A DNA stretch of 64,000 nt from NCBI RefSeq assembly GCF_030811555.1, contig NZ_JAUSQZ010000001.1, positions 1,426,001 to 1,490,000 on the forward strand. The letters run 5' to 3'. The notes below the pieces were generated by a model, which saw nothing but the letters and a program-made list of their open reading frames with translations, had not been told where the DNA came from and did no database searches. Positions 55,294-63,955 of this stretch are shown piece after piece. The stretch is from Kineosporia succinea. GTDB lineage: Bacteria; Actinomycetota; Actinomycetes; Actinomycetales; Kineosporiaceae. Every line of letters begins with the position of its first letter. Positions within the stretch are counted from its first letter, which is position 1. Position numbers and translations under genes: made by a program.

Positions 55294-55325
55294 AACCCGT
55301 TCCGATTCCGATCAGGGAGCCGACC

Positions 55326-55598
55326 ATGTGCCGGAACATCCGTACCCTCGCCAACTTCGAGCCGCCCGCCACCCGCGACGAGGTGGGCGCCGCCGCGTTG
55401 CAGTACGTGCGCAAGATCGCCGGCACGGCGGCACCCTCGAAGGCCAACGAGGAGGCGTTCGCGCGGGCGGTCGCGGCGATCACCGAGCACACCAACCAGC
55501 TGCTCGACGAACTGGTCACCACGGCCCCGCCGAAGAACCGCGAGGTGGAGGCGGCCAAGGCCCGCGCCCGCAGCGAGGCCCGGTTCGGGCCCCGCTGA
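55326..55598 (+). CDS. DUF2277 protein
   Basis: 90 residues matching DUF2277 over its full length: MCRNIRTLANFEPPATRDEV, ALQYVRKIAGTAAPSKANE, and the ending LVTTAPPKNREVEAAKARAR. Family members are found next to DNA-repair or metabolic genes without known function; the CRNI opening hints at a metal or redox site (inference). The ATG is at 55326, 32 bp after the GNAT gene. Confidence 0.93.
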   Translation: MCRNIRTLANFEPPATRDEVGAAALQYVRKIAGTAAPSKANEEAFARAVAAITEHTNQLLDELVTTAPPKNREVEAAKARARSEARFGPR

Positions 55599-55624
55599 AG
55601 ATCTGCGGAAGGCCACCCGGGGGG

Positions 55625-55650
55625 CGCCGGAGCGCACCGGCCGTCCGGCG
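55625..55650 (+). terminator. Possible weak terminator after DUF2277
   Basis: CGCCGGA pairs with TCCGGCG across 12 bases, 27 bases past the stop codon. No T run follows. Confidence 0.4.
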
Positions 55651-55751
55651 TCCTCAATCGGGTTGAACTGCTCGTTTATTCCCGATCACGCTCCCGGCGC
55701 AATAGCCGTTCCGGGGTGCCGCCATGCCCCCGGCAGACGTACGGTCTTCGC

Positions 55752-57179
55752 GTGACGATCTCCCCTGAGACCACGACGCCCGAAAACCTGCCCACCACGC
55801 TCGGCGCGCTGCGTGCCTCCGGTCACGTGCACCGCACCGTGAAGCAGGAGATCTCGGCCAACCTGCTCGAGCTGATGCGCGCCGGCAAGACCCGTTTCCC
55901 GGGCGTCGTCGGCTTCGACGACTCCGTGCTCCCCGACCTCGAACGCGCCCTGCTGGCCGGCCACGACGTGGTGCTGCTGGGCGAGCGCGGTCAGGGCAAG
56001 ACCCGCCTCATCCGCACCATCGTCGGCCTGCTCGACGAGTGGACACCGGTGATCGAGGGCGCCGAACTGAACGAGCACCCCTACGACCCGGTGACCCCGG
56101 CCTCGATCCGCCGCGCCGCCGAGCTCGGCGACGACCTGCCCGTGGCCTGGGTGCACCGCGAGTCCCGCTACGCCGAGAAACTGGCCACGCCCGACACCAG
56201 CGTCGGCGACCTGATCGGCGACGTCGACCCGATGAAGGTGGCCGCGGGCCGCACCCTGGGCGATCCCGAGACCATCCACTTCGGCCTGGTCCCCCGCATG
56301 CACCGCGGCATCATGGCCGTCAACGAGCTGCCCGACCTGGCCGAGCGCATCCAGGTGGCCCTGCTGAACGTGCTCGAGGAGCGCGACGTGCAGGTGCGCG
56401 GTTACGTGCTGCGGCTCGACCTCGACGTGCTGCTGCTCGCCAGCGCCAACCCGGAGGACTACACCAACCGCGGGCGCATCATCACCCCGCTGAAAGACCG
56501 CTTCGGCGCCGAGATCCGCACCCACTACCCGGCCGACCTCGAACTCGAGATGACGCTCGTGCGGCAGGAGGCCGAGCTGGTCGCCACGCTGCCCGAGCAC
56601 CTGGTCGAGGTGCTGGCCCGGTTCACCCGCGCGGTGCGCGAGTCCAACGCCGTCGACCAGCGCTCCGGGGTCTCGGCGCGGTTCTCGATCGCGGCGGCCG
56701 AGACCGTCGCGGCGTCCGCGCTGCGCCGGGCCACGCTGAACGGCGAGGAGGGCACCCCGGTCGCCCGGGTCGGCGACACCGAGGCGATCACCGGCACCCT
56801 GCGCGGCAAGGTCGAGTTCGAGGCCGACGGCGAGGGCCGCGAGGTCGAGCTGCTCGACCACCTGCTGCGCCGCTCGGTGGCCGAGACCTGGCGGGGCCGG
56901 CTCGCGGGCATCGACCTGACCGGCATCGTCGCGGCGGTGGCCGAGGGCGAGGGCGTCTCCACCGGTGAGGCCGTGGCCTCGAACGACCTGCTGGCCCAGC
57001 TGGGCACGGTGCCCGGGCTCTCCAGCGTGCTCGAGAGGCTCGGCTTCGACGAGGTCCCGAGCCCGGCCGACGCCGCCAGCGCCATCGAGTTCACGCTCGA
57101 GGGGCTGCATCTCACCCGCCGCCTGGCCAAGGACACCCTCGACGACGGGCGCACCGTCTACGGGGGCGACGGCGAATGA
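55752..57179 (+). CDS. MoxR/magnesium chelatase-like AAA+ ATPase
   Basis: 475 residues. Walker A is LLGERGQGKTRLIRT (about 75-89); the Walker B/sensor part includes GIMAVNELPDLAERIQVALLN and LEERDVQVRGY, followed by SANPEDYTNRGRIITPLKDRFG and the arginine-finger region. The C-terminal third is helical. The pair with the VWA gene is like ChlI/ChlD and matches Rv0958/Rv0959 of M. tuberculosis, whose role is unknown. The GTG start has no ribosome-binding site but a TACGGT -10-like box seven bases before it, so the mRNA may be leaderless. The next gene overlaps by 4 bp. Confidence 0.92.
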   Translation: MTISPETTTPENLPTTLGALRASGHVHRTVKQEISANLLELMRAGKTRFPGVVGFDDSVLPDLERALLAGHDVVLLGERGQGKTRLIRTIVGLLDEWTPVIEGAELNEHPYDPVTPASIRRAAELGDDLPVAWVHRESRYAEKLATPDTSVGDLIGDVDPMKVAAGRTLGDPETIHFGLVPRMHRGIMAVNELPDLAERIQVALLNVLEERDVQVRGYVLRLDLDVLLLASANPEDYTNRGRIITPLKDRFGAEIRTHYPADLELEMTLVRQEAELVATLPEHLVEVLARFTRAVRESNAVDQRSGVSARFSIAAAETVAASALRRATLNGEEGTPVARVGDTEAITGTLRGKVEFEADGEGREVELLDHLLRRSVAETWRGRLAGIDLTGIVAAVAEGEGVSTGEAVASNDLLAQLGTVPGLSSVLERLGFDEVPSPADAASAIEFTLEGLHLTRRLAKDTLDDGRTVYGGDGE

Positions 57180-59185
57180 GCCCACGCCGGCGCGATCCCC
57201 GATACCGGTACGGTCCGTGGCGGGGCGGGCCCGACCCGCTGGCCGCGCCGTACGACGTGCGCCGGGCCCTCGACGCGCTCGGCGACCGGGTGCTCAGCGG
57301 CGAGAACGTCCGAGAGGCCCTGCGCGACCTGCTGCGACGCGGCCTGCCCGACGAGAACGGCCGCCGCACCGGGCTCGACGAACTGCGGGCCCGGGCCGAA
57401 CGCCGGCGCCGCGAGACCTCCCGGCGCGGGCGGCTCGACGGAGCGGTGACCCGGGCCCGGGCCCAGCTCGACCAGGCCCTGGCCGCCGAGAAAGAAGAGC
57501 TGGCGCTGCGCGAGGGTGACGACGCGCGGTTCTCCGAGGCCCAGCTCGACGCCCTGCCCCGGTCGACCGCGGCCGCGGTGCAGGAACTCTCGGAATACCG
57601 CTGGGCCTCGAAGGAGGCCGAGCAGATCTACCGCCAGATCCTCGACGGCCTGCGCACCGACGTCATCGACCAGCAGTTCAACGGCATGCGCAACGCCCTG
57701 CAGGGGCTCGGGCCGGACGCCGACCCCCAGCAGCGCGCGGCCGCCATGGCGGCCATGAACGAGATGCTCGACGACCTGAACGGGTTGCTGGAGAAGCACG
57801 CTCGCGGTGAGGACACACCCGAGGACTTCCAGCGGTTCATGGACAGGCACGGCGAGATGTTCCCCGACGACCCGCAGAACGTCGAGGAACTCATCGATTC
57901 GCTGGCCCGCCAGGCGGCGGCCGCGGAACGCCTGATGAACGCGCTCAGCCCGCAGCAACGCGAAGAGCTCCAGGGCCTCATGCAACAGGCCCTGGGCAAC
58001 GACGGGCTGCAGTCGAAAATGGGCCGGCTGACCGACAACCTGAGGGCCTTGAGGCCCGGCGAGGGCTGGGGCGAAGGCCGAGGCGAGGGCCGGCGCATGC
58101 GCGGCCAGGGCGAGATGGGCTACGGCGAGGCCGCCGGTGCGCTGCAGGAGCTGGCCGATCTCGACGACCTGATCGACCAGCTCAGCCAGAGCCATCCGGG
58201 CGCCACGCTCGACGACGTCGACGTGGAGACCGTGGAGCGCTCGCTCGGCGCCGGGGCGGCCGCCGACGTGCAGGCGCTGCAGGAGCTCGAGCGGGAACTG
58301 GAACGGCAGGGCTGGCTGACCCGCGCCGACGGCGCACTCACCCTCTCCCCCAAGGCCTTGCGGCGACTCGGCCAGACCGCGCTGCGTCAGGTGTTCGCGC
58401 ACCTGGGCTCCGGGCGGCGGGGCGAGCACGACATCCGCGACGCGGGGGCGGCCGGGGAGGCCACCGGCAGTTCGCGCAAGTGGGAGTTCGGGGACGAGCA
58501 GCCGCTCGACGTGGTGCGTTCACTGCGCAACGCGGTGCACCGGAGCGCTTCTCAGGGGGCAGCACTCACGATGGCCCCGGAAGACTTCGAGGTCGTCGAG
58601 ACCGAACGCCGCGCCAGTGCCGCGGTGGCGCTGTGCGTGGACCTGTCGTACTCGATGATCTCCGAGGGTCGCTGGGGCCCGATGAAGGAGACCGCGCTCG
58701 CCCTGGCCCACCTGGTCGCGACCCGGTTCCCGCAGGACGCGCTGCAGATCGTCGGATTCGGGCGCTACGCCACGAAACTCACGGTCGAGCAGCTGGCCGG
58801 CATCGAGCCGGACTACGTGCAGGGCACCAACCTGCAGCACGCCCTGTCGATCGCCGGGCGGCACCTGCGCCGGCACCCGGACGCCGAGCCGGTGGTGCTC
58901 GTGGTCACCGACGGCGAGCCCACCGCGCACCTGGAAGACGGTGAGGCGTACTTCAACTGGCCGCCGACCCCGCAGACCATCAGCCTGACCGTGGCCGAGG
59001 TCGACGCGCTGACCCGCTACGGCGCGGCGATCAACATGTTCATGCTGGGCGAGAACGAGGGCCTGCGCCGGTTCGTCGACGCGATCGCCCGGCGCAACGG
59101 TGGACGCGTGTTCACCCCGGGTCTCGACAGCCTGGGTGAGTACGTGGTCAGTGACTACCTGAAGGCGCGACGCGGGCGGCGCTGA
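57176..59185 (+). CDS. VWA domain protein partnered with the AAA+ ATPase
   Basis: 669 residues; its ATG overlaps the ATPase stop (ATGA). A long helical N-terminal part (about 20-440) contains a Gly/Arg-rich spacer (GEGWGEGRGEGRRMRGQG, about 300-317). The C-terminal von Willebrand A domain (about 475-660) has the MIDAS start VDLSYSM (Asp-x-Ser-x-Ser like), then QGTNLQHALSIAGRHL with the MIDAS Thr, and VVTDGEPTAHLED. MoxR/VWA pairs act as chaperone-like machines that load metals or assemble complexes; the client here is unknown. Confidence 0.93.
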   Translation: MSPRRRDPRYRYGPWRGGPDPLAAPYDVRRALDALGDRVLSGENVREALRDLLRRGLPDENGRRTGLDELRARAERRRRETSRRGRLDGAVTRARAQLDQALAAEKEELALREGDDARFSEAQLDALPRSTAAAVQELSEYRWASKEAEQIYRQILDGLRTDVIDQQFNGMRNALQGLGPDADPQQRAAAMAAMNEMLDDLNGLLEKHARGEDTPEDFQRFMDRHGEMFPDDPQNVEELIDSLARQAAAAERLMNALSPQQREELQGLMQQALGNDGLQSKMGRLTDNLRALRPGEGWGEGRGEGRRMRGQGEMGYGEAAGALQELADLDDLIDQLSQSHPGATLDDVDVETVERSLGAGAAADVQALQELERELERQGWLTRADGALTLSPKALRRLGQTALRQVFAHLGSGRRGEHDIRDAGAAGEATGSSRKWEFGDEQPLDVVRSLRNAVHRSASQGAALTMAPEDFEVVETERRASAAVALCVDLSYSMISEGRWGPMKETALALAHLVATRFPQDALQIVGFGRYATKLTVEQLAGIEPDYVQGTNLQHALSIAGRHLRRHPDAEPVVLVVTDGEPTAHLEDGEAYFNWPPTPQTISLTVAEVDALTRYGAAINMFMLGENEGLRRFVDAIARRNGGRVFTPGLDSLGEYVVSDYLKARRGRR

Positions 59186-59283
59186 CCCGTACGACTCATG
59201 AGCCTCCCCCGTCGTTCAAGGTTCGGTTCCGGCCCGTCGACGACTCCCGGAAGTCCGCGACCCGTGAACGACAGGGGATGCCC

Positions 59284-59682
59284 ATGGCCGAGATCCTTGT
59301 CATCGACGACGACCCCGACATCCGCGATCTGCTCTTCGAGGCGCTGAGCGGCGCCGGGCACGCGGTCCGGGTCGCCGCCGACGGACTGGCCGGCCTGGAG
59401 GCCGCCAGCGGCCGGGCTCCCGACCTGGTGGTGCTCGACTGGATGCTCCCCGAGCACACCGGCCCGGAGATCTGCCAGGCCCTGCGGGCCGACTCGGCCC
59501 TGGCCGACGTGCGGGTGCTGATGCTCTCCGCCCGCGGCACCGAGTCGGACATCCGGCACGGGCAGGCGGCGGGCGTCGACGGCTACATCGTCAAGCCGTT
59601 CAGCCCGCGAGCCCTGGTCTGGCGGGTCGAGTCGATGCTGGCCACCGAGCACCAGGTGATCGACGTGACACCCGACGAGTAG
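59284..59682 (+). CDS. Single-domain response regulator
   Basis: 132 residues, only a receiver domain. The acidic pocket is IDDDPD near residue 8, the phosphoacceptor Asp is in LVVLDWMLPE (about 51), the Thr/Ser switch position is in VLMLSARG, and the Lys in IVKPF. No output domain, so it works through protein contacts, like CheY/Spo0F. The ATG at 59284 has AGGGG seven bases upstream; an ATG two codons earlier is less likely. It converges on the histidine kinase cluster and is separated from it by a strong hairpin. Confidence 0.92.
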   Translation: MAEILVIDDDPDIRDLLFEALSGAGHAVRVAADGLAGLEAASGRAPDLVVLDWMLPEHTGPEICQALRADSALADVRVLMLSARGTESDIRHGQAAGVDGYIVKPFSPRALVWRVESMLATEHQVIDVTPDE

Positions 59683-59698
59683 ACGCCCGGCGACCACG

Positions 59699-59739
59699 AC
59701 GTCCCCCATCGGCCGGTGAGAGAAGGCCGTGGGGGACGT
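59699..59739. terminator. Bidirectional hairpin terminator
   Basis: ACGTCCCCCA (59699-59708) pairs exactly with 59730-59739, extended inside by CGGCC/GGCCG, between the converging response regulator and hybrid kinase genes; TTT follows on the plus strand. Confidence 0.88.
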
Positions 59740-59760
59740 TTCGGTGACCTGGACGTGATG

Positions 59761-61233
59761 TCAGAAGCGAACGCCCACACCGCTCAGGGCGGGCAGGGAC
59801 ACCGTGAAGACCGCCCCCTCCTCGGCCGCGCTGCGCACCCCGATCGTGCCGTGGTGCGCCTCCACGATCTGCCGCACCACCGCGAGCCCCAGCCCGGTGC
59901 CCTGGATCGCCTGACGCCGGGCCTGCTCGGTCCGGAAGAAGCGGGTGAACAGCTGGTCCTGCTCCTCGACCGGGATCCCGATGCCGGTGTCGGCCACGCT
60001 GATCTCCACCGTGGGCCGGGTCAGGTCGGGCACCGAGGCCGACACGGTCACCGTGCCGCCGGCCGTGGAGAACTTCACCGCGTTCGAGAGCAGGTTCAGC
60101 AGAACGCGTTCCAGCTGCGAGCGGTTGCCGATCAGGTAGGGCAGACCGGGTGGGACCCGCACGTCGATCTCGACGCCCTGCGACTCCGTCGCCGGGCCGA
60201 GAACCCCCACGGCCTGGGCGATCAGGTCGGCCGCGTCGACCTCCTCGTCCATCCGCGCGGCCACACCGGAGTCCACGCGGGAGAGGGTGAGCAGGTCCTC
60301 GACCAGGGTGAGCAGCCGGCGGGAGTTGCGGTCGATCACCTGCACCATGCGCTGCTGGGCGTCGTTCGCCTCACCGGCCAGCAGCATCTCGGCGTACCCG
60401 GTGATGCTGGTCAGCGGAGTGCGCAGCTCGTGGCTCACGGTCGCCACGAACTCGCCCTTGAGCCGGTCGAGTTCGCGCAGCTCCTCCTCGACCTGCTTCT
60501 GCCGGGTGATGTCCACGTAGATCGCGCCGATCGCGAACCGCCGCCCGGTGCCGTCGACCACGGGGTAGCGCACCACCAGATAGGTGCGGTCCTCCCCGTC
60601 GACCGCCCAGATCTCCTCGCCCTCGACCTTGTCGGCGCCGTCCAGGCAGGCCTGCTCCACCGAGGTCAGGCGGCGCCGGTCGGCCGCCGGGCGGACCCCG
60701 GAGGCACTGGGCTTGAGCCGGTCGAACTCGGCGTTGGTGAGCAGGGTGCGGCCGTTGGCGTCACGCACGCAGATCGCGGCCGGCGCGTGATCGACCACGC
60801 CGCGCAGGATCTCGGCCGTCTCCCGGCGTTCCTGCTCGGTGATCCGGGCCTGGGTGGCGAGCCGGCGGCCGGCCAGGGCGTGCTCGATGGCCGGGGCCAG
60901 GCGCACCAGCCGGTCCTTCAGCAGGTAATCGGAGGCCCCCAGGCGCAGCGAGTTCACACAGGTGTCCTCGTCCATCACCCCGCTGACCACGATCAGCGGG
61001 ATGTCCATCTGCAGTTCCTGCAGCAGCCGCAGCGCGTCGGGCGCCGTCATGGCCGGCAGGGAGTAGTCGCACAGAACGATGTCCGGCTGCTCGCCGAGAC
61101 CGGTGATGAACTCCTCCGGCGTCTCGGCCCGGGTCCATCTGGGTTCGTACCCGGCGCGTTTCAGCTCCAGGAGGAGCAGCTCCGCGTCGTCGGGGCGGTC
61201 CTCGACGAGCAGCAGCCGCAGTGGCGATGGCAT
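59761..61233 (-). CDS. Receiver-PAS hybrid histidine kinase
   Basis: 490 residues: a receiver domain (about 1-125; EDRPDD pocket, phosphoacceptor in VLCDYSLPA, Lys in YLLKDRL), a PAS domain (about 140-250, AICVRDANGRTLLTNAEF), a HisKA domain with VATVSHELRTPLTSITGY, and an HATPase domain (NLLSNAVKF, VADTGIGIP, GTGLGLAVV). No membrane segment, so it is cytoplasmic. With its receiver in front it can be driven by an upstream kinase. It is the last gene of the minus-strand operon, 41 bp after a receiver-only gene. Confidence 0.94.
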   Translation of the reverse strand: MPSPLRLLLVEDRPDDAELLLLELKRAGYEPRWTRAETPEEFITGLGEQPDIVLCDYSLPAMTAPDALRLLQELQMDIPLIVVSGVMDEDTCVNSLRLGASDYLLKDRLVRLAPAIEHALAGRRLATQARITEQERRETAEILRGVVDHAPAAICVRDANGRTLLTNAEFDRLKPSASGVRPAADRRRLTSVEQACLDGADKVEGEEIWAVDGEDRTYLVVRYPVVDGTGRRFAIGAIYVDITRQKQVEEELRELDRLKGEFVATVSHELRTPLTSITGYAEMLLAGEANDAQQRMVQVIDRNSRRLLTLVEDLLTLSRVDSGVAARMDEEVDAADLIAQAVGVLGPATESQGVEIDVRVPPGLPYLIGNRSQLERVLLNLLSNAVKFSTAGGTVTVSASVPDLTRPTVEISVADTGIGIPVEEQDQLFTRFFRTEQARRQAIQGTGLGLAVVRQIVEAHHGTIGVRSAAEEGAVFTVSLPALSGVGVRF

Positions 61234-61274
61234 GGTTTCTCCCGTGATGTGTTACTGGTCCCGCGAATTCGCGC

Positions 61275-61739
61275 TCAACGGCCCCCACCGGCGAGCGCGA
61301 CCCTCCGATCGCGGGGCGGATGGTTGTGGACCAGCCAGTACCGCCCGATGTCGAGCACCGTCTCGAAATACGGCTCGATCTCGACCGGTTTGACGATGTA
61401 GCTGTTCGCGCCGAGGGAGTAGCAGGTCTCCAGGTCGCCGTCCTCGGCGGACGACGTCATCATCACCACCGGCACGTCGGCGAGAGCCGGGGTGGCCCGG
61501 ATCTCCCGCAGCACGTCGATGCCCGAGAGCATGGGCATCTTGATGTCGCACAGGACCGCCCGGGGCAGGTCGTTCGGGTCCCGCGAGGCCCACGGCCCCC
61601 GGCACAGCAGCAGGTCCAGCGCCTCGACCCCGTCCTTCGCGGCCTCCACCCGGCCCGGGAACCGCCCCTTGCGCAGGGCGTGCAGGGCCAGTTCGCGGTC
61701 GTGCGGGCTGTCTTCCACGAGCAGCAACCAGGGCGTCAT
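61275..61739 (-). CDS. Single-domain response regulator (Rcp1-like)
   Basis: 154 residues. Receiver pocket VEDSPHDRELALHAL, phosphoacceptor in AVLCDIKMPMLSG, switch residues VVMMTSSAED, Lys in YIVKPVEIEPYFE. The loop between strand 2 and 3 is long (LLLCRGPWASRDPNDLPR), as in Rcp1-type partners of phytochromes. Its ATG overlaps the upstream kinase stop by 4 bp, so the pair is translated together and this is probably the kinase's partner. Confidence 0.93.
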   Translation of the reverse strand: MTPWLLLVEDSPHDRELALHALRKGRFPGRVEAAKDGVEALDLLLCRGPWASRDPNDLPRAVLCDIKMPMLSGIDVLREIRATPALADVPVVMMTSSAEDGDLETCYSLGANSYIVKPVEIEPYFETVLDIGRYWLVHNHPPRDRRVALAGGGR

Positions 61740-63376
61740 CGCAGGTCACCTCCCGGCGCCGGAAGGGTGAAGCCCATCGTGGCCCCCACCCCCGGTTCTC
61801 CCACCGCACTCAGCTGACCGCCGTGCCGTTGCACGATCCGCTGCGAGAGGGCCAGGCCGATACCGGTGCCCTGGAACTCCTCGTTGTGGTGCAGCCGCTG
61901 GAAGACCTGCCCCAGCTTGGCCGCGTACCGCATGTCGAACCCCGCACCGTTGTCCTTCACCAGATACATCACCGTGTCCGGCACCTCCAGCGGCCCCGGC
62001 CGGGTGCCCGGGGTGTCGTCCTCCTCCGCGATCTCGGCCCGGACCTCGACCCGGGCCGACTCCTTCTTCCCCGTGTACTTGATGGCGTTGTCCAGCAGGT
62101 TCATCCACACCTGCTGGATCAGGCGGCGGTCCCCGTAGGCCGGCGGGAGCTTGGCGAGCACGAACTCGATCACCCGGTCCTCGCGGGCCGGTTCGAGCGC
62201 GTTCCAGCAGTCCTGCGCCAGCGACGTCATGTCGATCGGCTGCGACTGCATCTGCTGGCGCTGCATCCGGGAGAAGGCCAGCAGCGCGTCGATGAGATTG
62301 CCCATGTGCTCGGCGTTCTCGGTGATCTTGCGCAGGTACTGGGTGGCGTCCGGCGGCATCTCCCCGGCGTAGTCCTCGGCCATGATCCGGGCGAACCCGC
62401 TCATCGCCCGCAGCGGTGCCCGCAGGTCGTGGGACACGCTGTACGAGAACGCCTCGAGCTCGGAGTTGACCGCGGCCAGGTCGGCGTTCTTCTGTTCCAG
62501 CTGCACGGTGCGTTCGGCCACCCGCTCCTCGAGCAGCTCGGTGAGTTCCTGGCTGGCCTGCTGCAGGGCCCGCTGCTCGGACACGTCGTGCGTGACCTTC
62601 ACGTAACCCTGGAGGCGCCCCTGCTCGTCCCGCATCGCCGAGATCGACGCGTGGGCCCAGAAGACCGACCCGTCGCGCCGCACCCGCTTGCCCTCGACGT
62701 TGATCTTGCCCAGCGCCGCGGCGTCGGCCAGGATCTTCGCCGGTACCCCGGCGGCCTGGTCGGCGGCGTCGAAGAAGGCGGCGTAGGGCAGGCCGATGAC
62801 GTCTTTCGAGGCGTAGCCCTGCATCCGCTCGGCGGCCGCGCTCCAGCTGTGCACGCGGCCGGAGGCGTCGAGCATGATGATCGCGTAGTCCGACGCCCCC
62901 TCGAGAAGGCTCGCCAGCCGGTCCAGTTCGCTGCGGCTGCGCTCGGCGAACTGCCAGCTGTCGGTGATGTCGTTCCAGATCATCAACGCGCCGGACGTGC
63001 CGTCGTCGAGCTCGATCGGCTGCCCCGACATCATCATCCGGCGCGGTCCGCCACCGGCGTCGAAGCTCACGCTGATCAGCTCGCGTGAGATCGTCTCGCC
63101 GGCGAGAACCTTGGCCAGCGGGTCGATCTCGGCCGGGCTGCCGGCGCCGGTGACCCGCCGGGCGAGCCGTTCCATCCGGTCGCCGACGGTCACGCCGAGC
63201 ACCTCCAACAGCGAGGCCGCCGCCGGGTTCGCGTGCCGCAGCACGCGATCGGCGTCGACCACCGCCATGGAGGCCTCGGAGTTGCGCCAGAGCAGGTCGA
63301 TCAGCGAGTGCCCGCCGCTGATCGGCGGGACGAACGCCGCGGGTGGGGCTATCGGCGGGAAGGTACTGCTGGTCAC
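61736..63376 (-). CDS. PAS-PAS histidine kinase (phytochrome-type kinase core)
   Basis: 546 residues with the GTG at 63376, chosen for the GGGGGTGG before it; a GTG twelve codons upstream is possible. Two PAS domains (about 27-145 and 155-285, the second with YVKVTHDVSEQRAL), a coiled coil (about 285-325), the HisKA core FSYSVSHDLRAPLRAMSGF with the phosphorylated His, and an HATPase domain (NLLDNAIKY, VKDNGAGFDM, GTGIGLALSQ). The HisKA type is that of bacteriophytochromes, but no GAF/PHY chromophore domain is present. It probably senses a small ligand or redox state in the cytoplasm and passes phosphate to the coupled receiver. Confidence 0.94.
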   Translation of the reverse strand: MTSSTFPPIAPPAAFVPPISGGHSLIDLLWRNSEASMAVVDADRVLRHANPAAASLLEVLGVTVGDRMERLARRVTGAGSPAEIDPLAKVLAGETISRELISVSFDAGGGPRRMMMSGQPIELDDGTSGALMIWNDITDSWQFAERSRSELDRLASLLEGASDYAIIMLDASGRVHSWSAAAERMQGYASKDVIGLPYAAFFDAADQAAGVPAKILADAAALGKINVEGKRVRRDGSVFWAHASISAMRDEQGRLQGYVKVTHDVSEQRALQQASQELTELLEERVAERTVQLEQKNADLAAVNSELEAFSYSVSHDLRAPLRAMSGFARIMAEDYAGEMPPDATQYLRKITENAEHMGNLIDALLAFSRMQRQQMQSQPIDMTSLAQDCWNALEPAREDRVIEFVLAKLPPAYGDRRLIQQVWMNLLDNAIKYTGKKESARVEVRAEIAEEDDTPGTRPGPLEVPDTVMYLVKDNGAGFDMRYAAKLGQVFQRLHHNEEFQGTGIGLALSQRIVQRHGGQLSAVGEPGVGATMGFTLPAPGGDLR

Positions 63377-63422
63377 GCCGCCACCCCCGGCCTTCTCAGT
63401 CGTTCTCACCAACGGATCGGGA

Positions 63423-63815
63423 TCACCACGCGTGCTCGGTCACGGACGGTATGGGCCGTCCGGTGATGGCCTCGTCGACGGCGTCCAGCAGGGCATGGGC
63501 GGCGAACGGCTTGGTCAGGTAGGCAGCGCCGAGCTCGTGGCCCCGCAGGATGTCGCGTTCCCGCGCGGAGGCCGAGACGAAGATGGCCGGGATGTCCTCG
63601 TGCCCGTGCCGCAGCCGGGTGAGCAGGTCGAACCCGTCCATGCCGGGCAGGCCCACGTCGAGCACGTAGGCGTCCGGGGCCCCGAACTGGTCGACCGAGT
63701 CGAGGGCCAGGTCGGCGTCCGGCATCGCGATGACACGGTGGCCCACCATGACCAGTCGCATCGAGATCAGATCACGGACGTCCGGGTCGTCCTCGACCAC
63801 CAGCAGTCGGGCCAC
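63423..63815 (-). CDS. Single-domain response regulator
   Basis: 130 residues from a GTG with a perfect AGGAGG. Receiver domain only: VEDDPDVRDLISMRL pocket, phosphoacceptor in YVLDVGLPGMDGFD, switch Ser in IFVSASARE, Lys in YLTKPF. It opens a minus-strand operon of four signalling genes (receiver, PAS kinase, receiver, receiver-PAS kinase) and may act as phosphate shuttle between the kinases. Confidence 0.93.
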   Translation of the reverse strand: MARLLVVEDDPDVRDLISMRLVMVGHRVIAMPDADLALDSVDQFGAPDAYVLDVGLPGMDGFDLLTRLRHGHEDIPAIFVSASARERDILRGHELGAAYLTKPFAAHALLDAVDEAITGRPIPSVTEHAW

Positions 63816-63940
63816 GGTGCCTCCTCGTTCGCGGGATGTTCCGGGGAAGTCGCTTGCCCTGACCCATCGACACGAGGGAGGTGATTCCTTCAGTACCGGG
63901 CGGCCGTGACACCCGTCCGGCCCGTTGTGGGGACAGCCGC

Positions 63941-63955
63941 CTGACGCAGTGTCAG
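63941..63955. promoter_or_regulatory. Inverted repeat upstream of the signalling operon
   Basis: CTGAC-GCAGT-GTCAG, about 125 bp before the first gene of the two-component operon. The remaining 63816-64000 region shows no gene. Confidence 0.35.
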
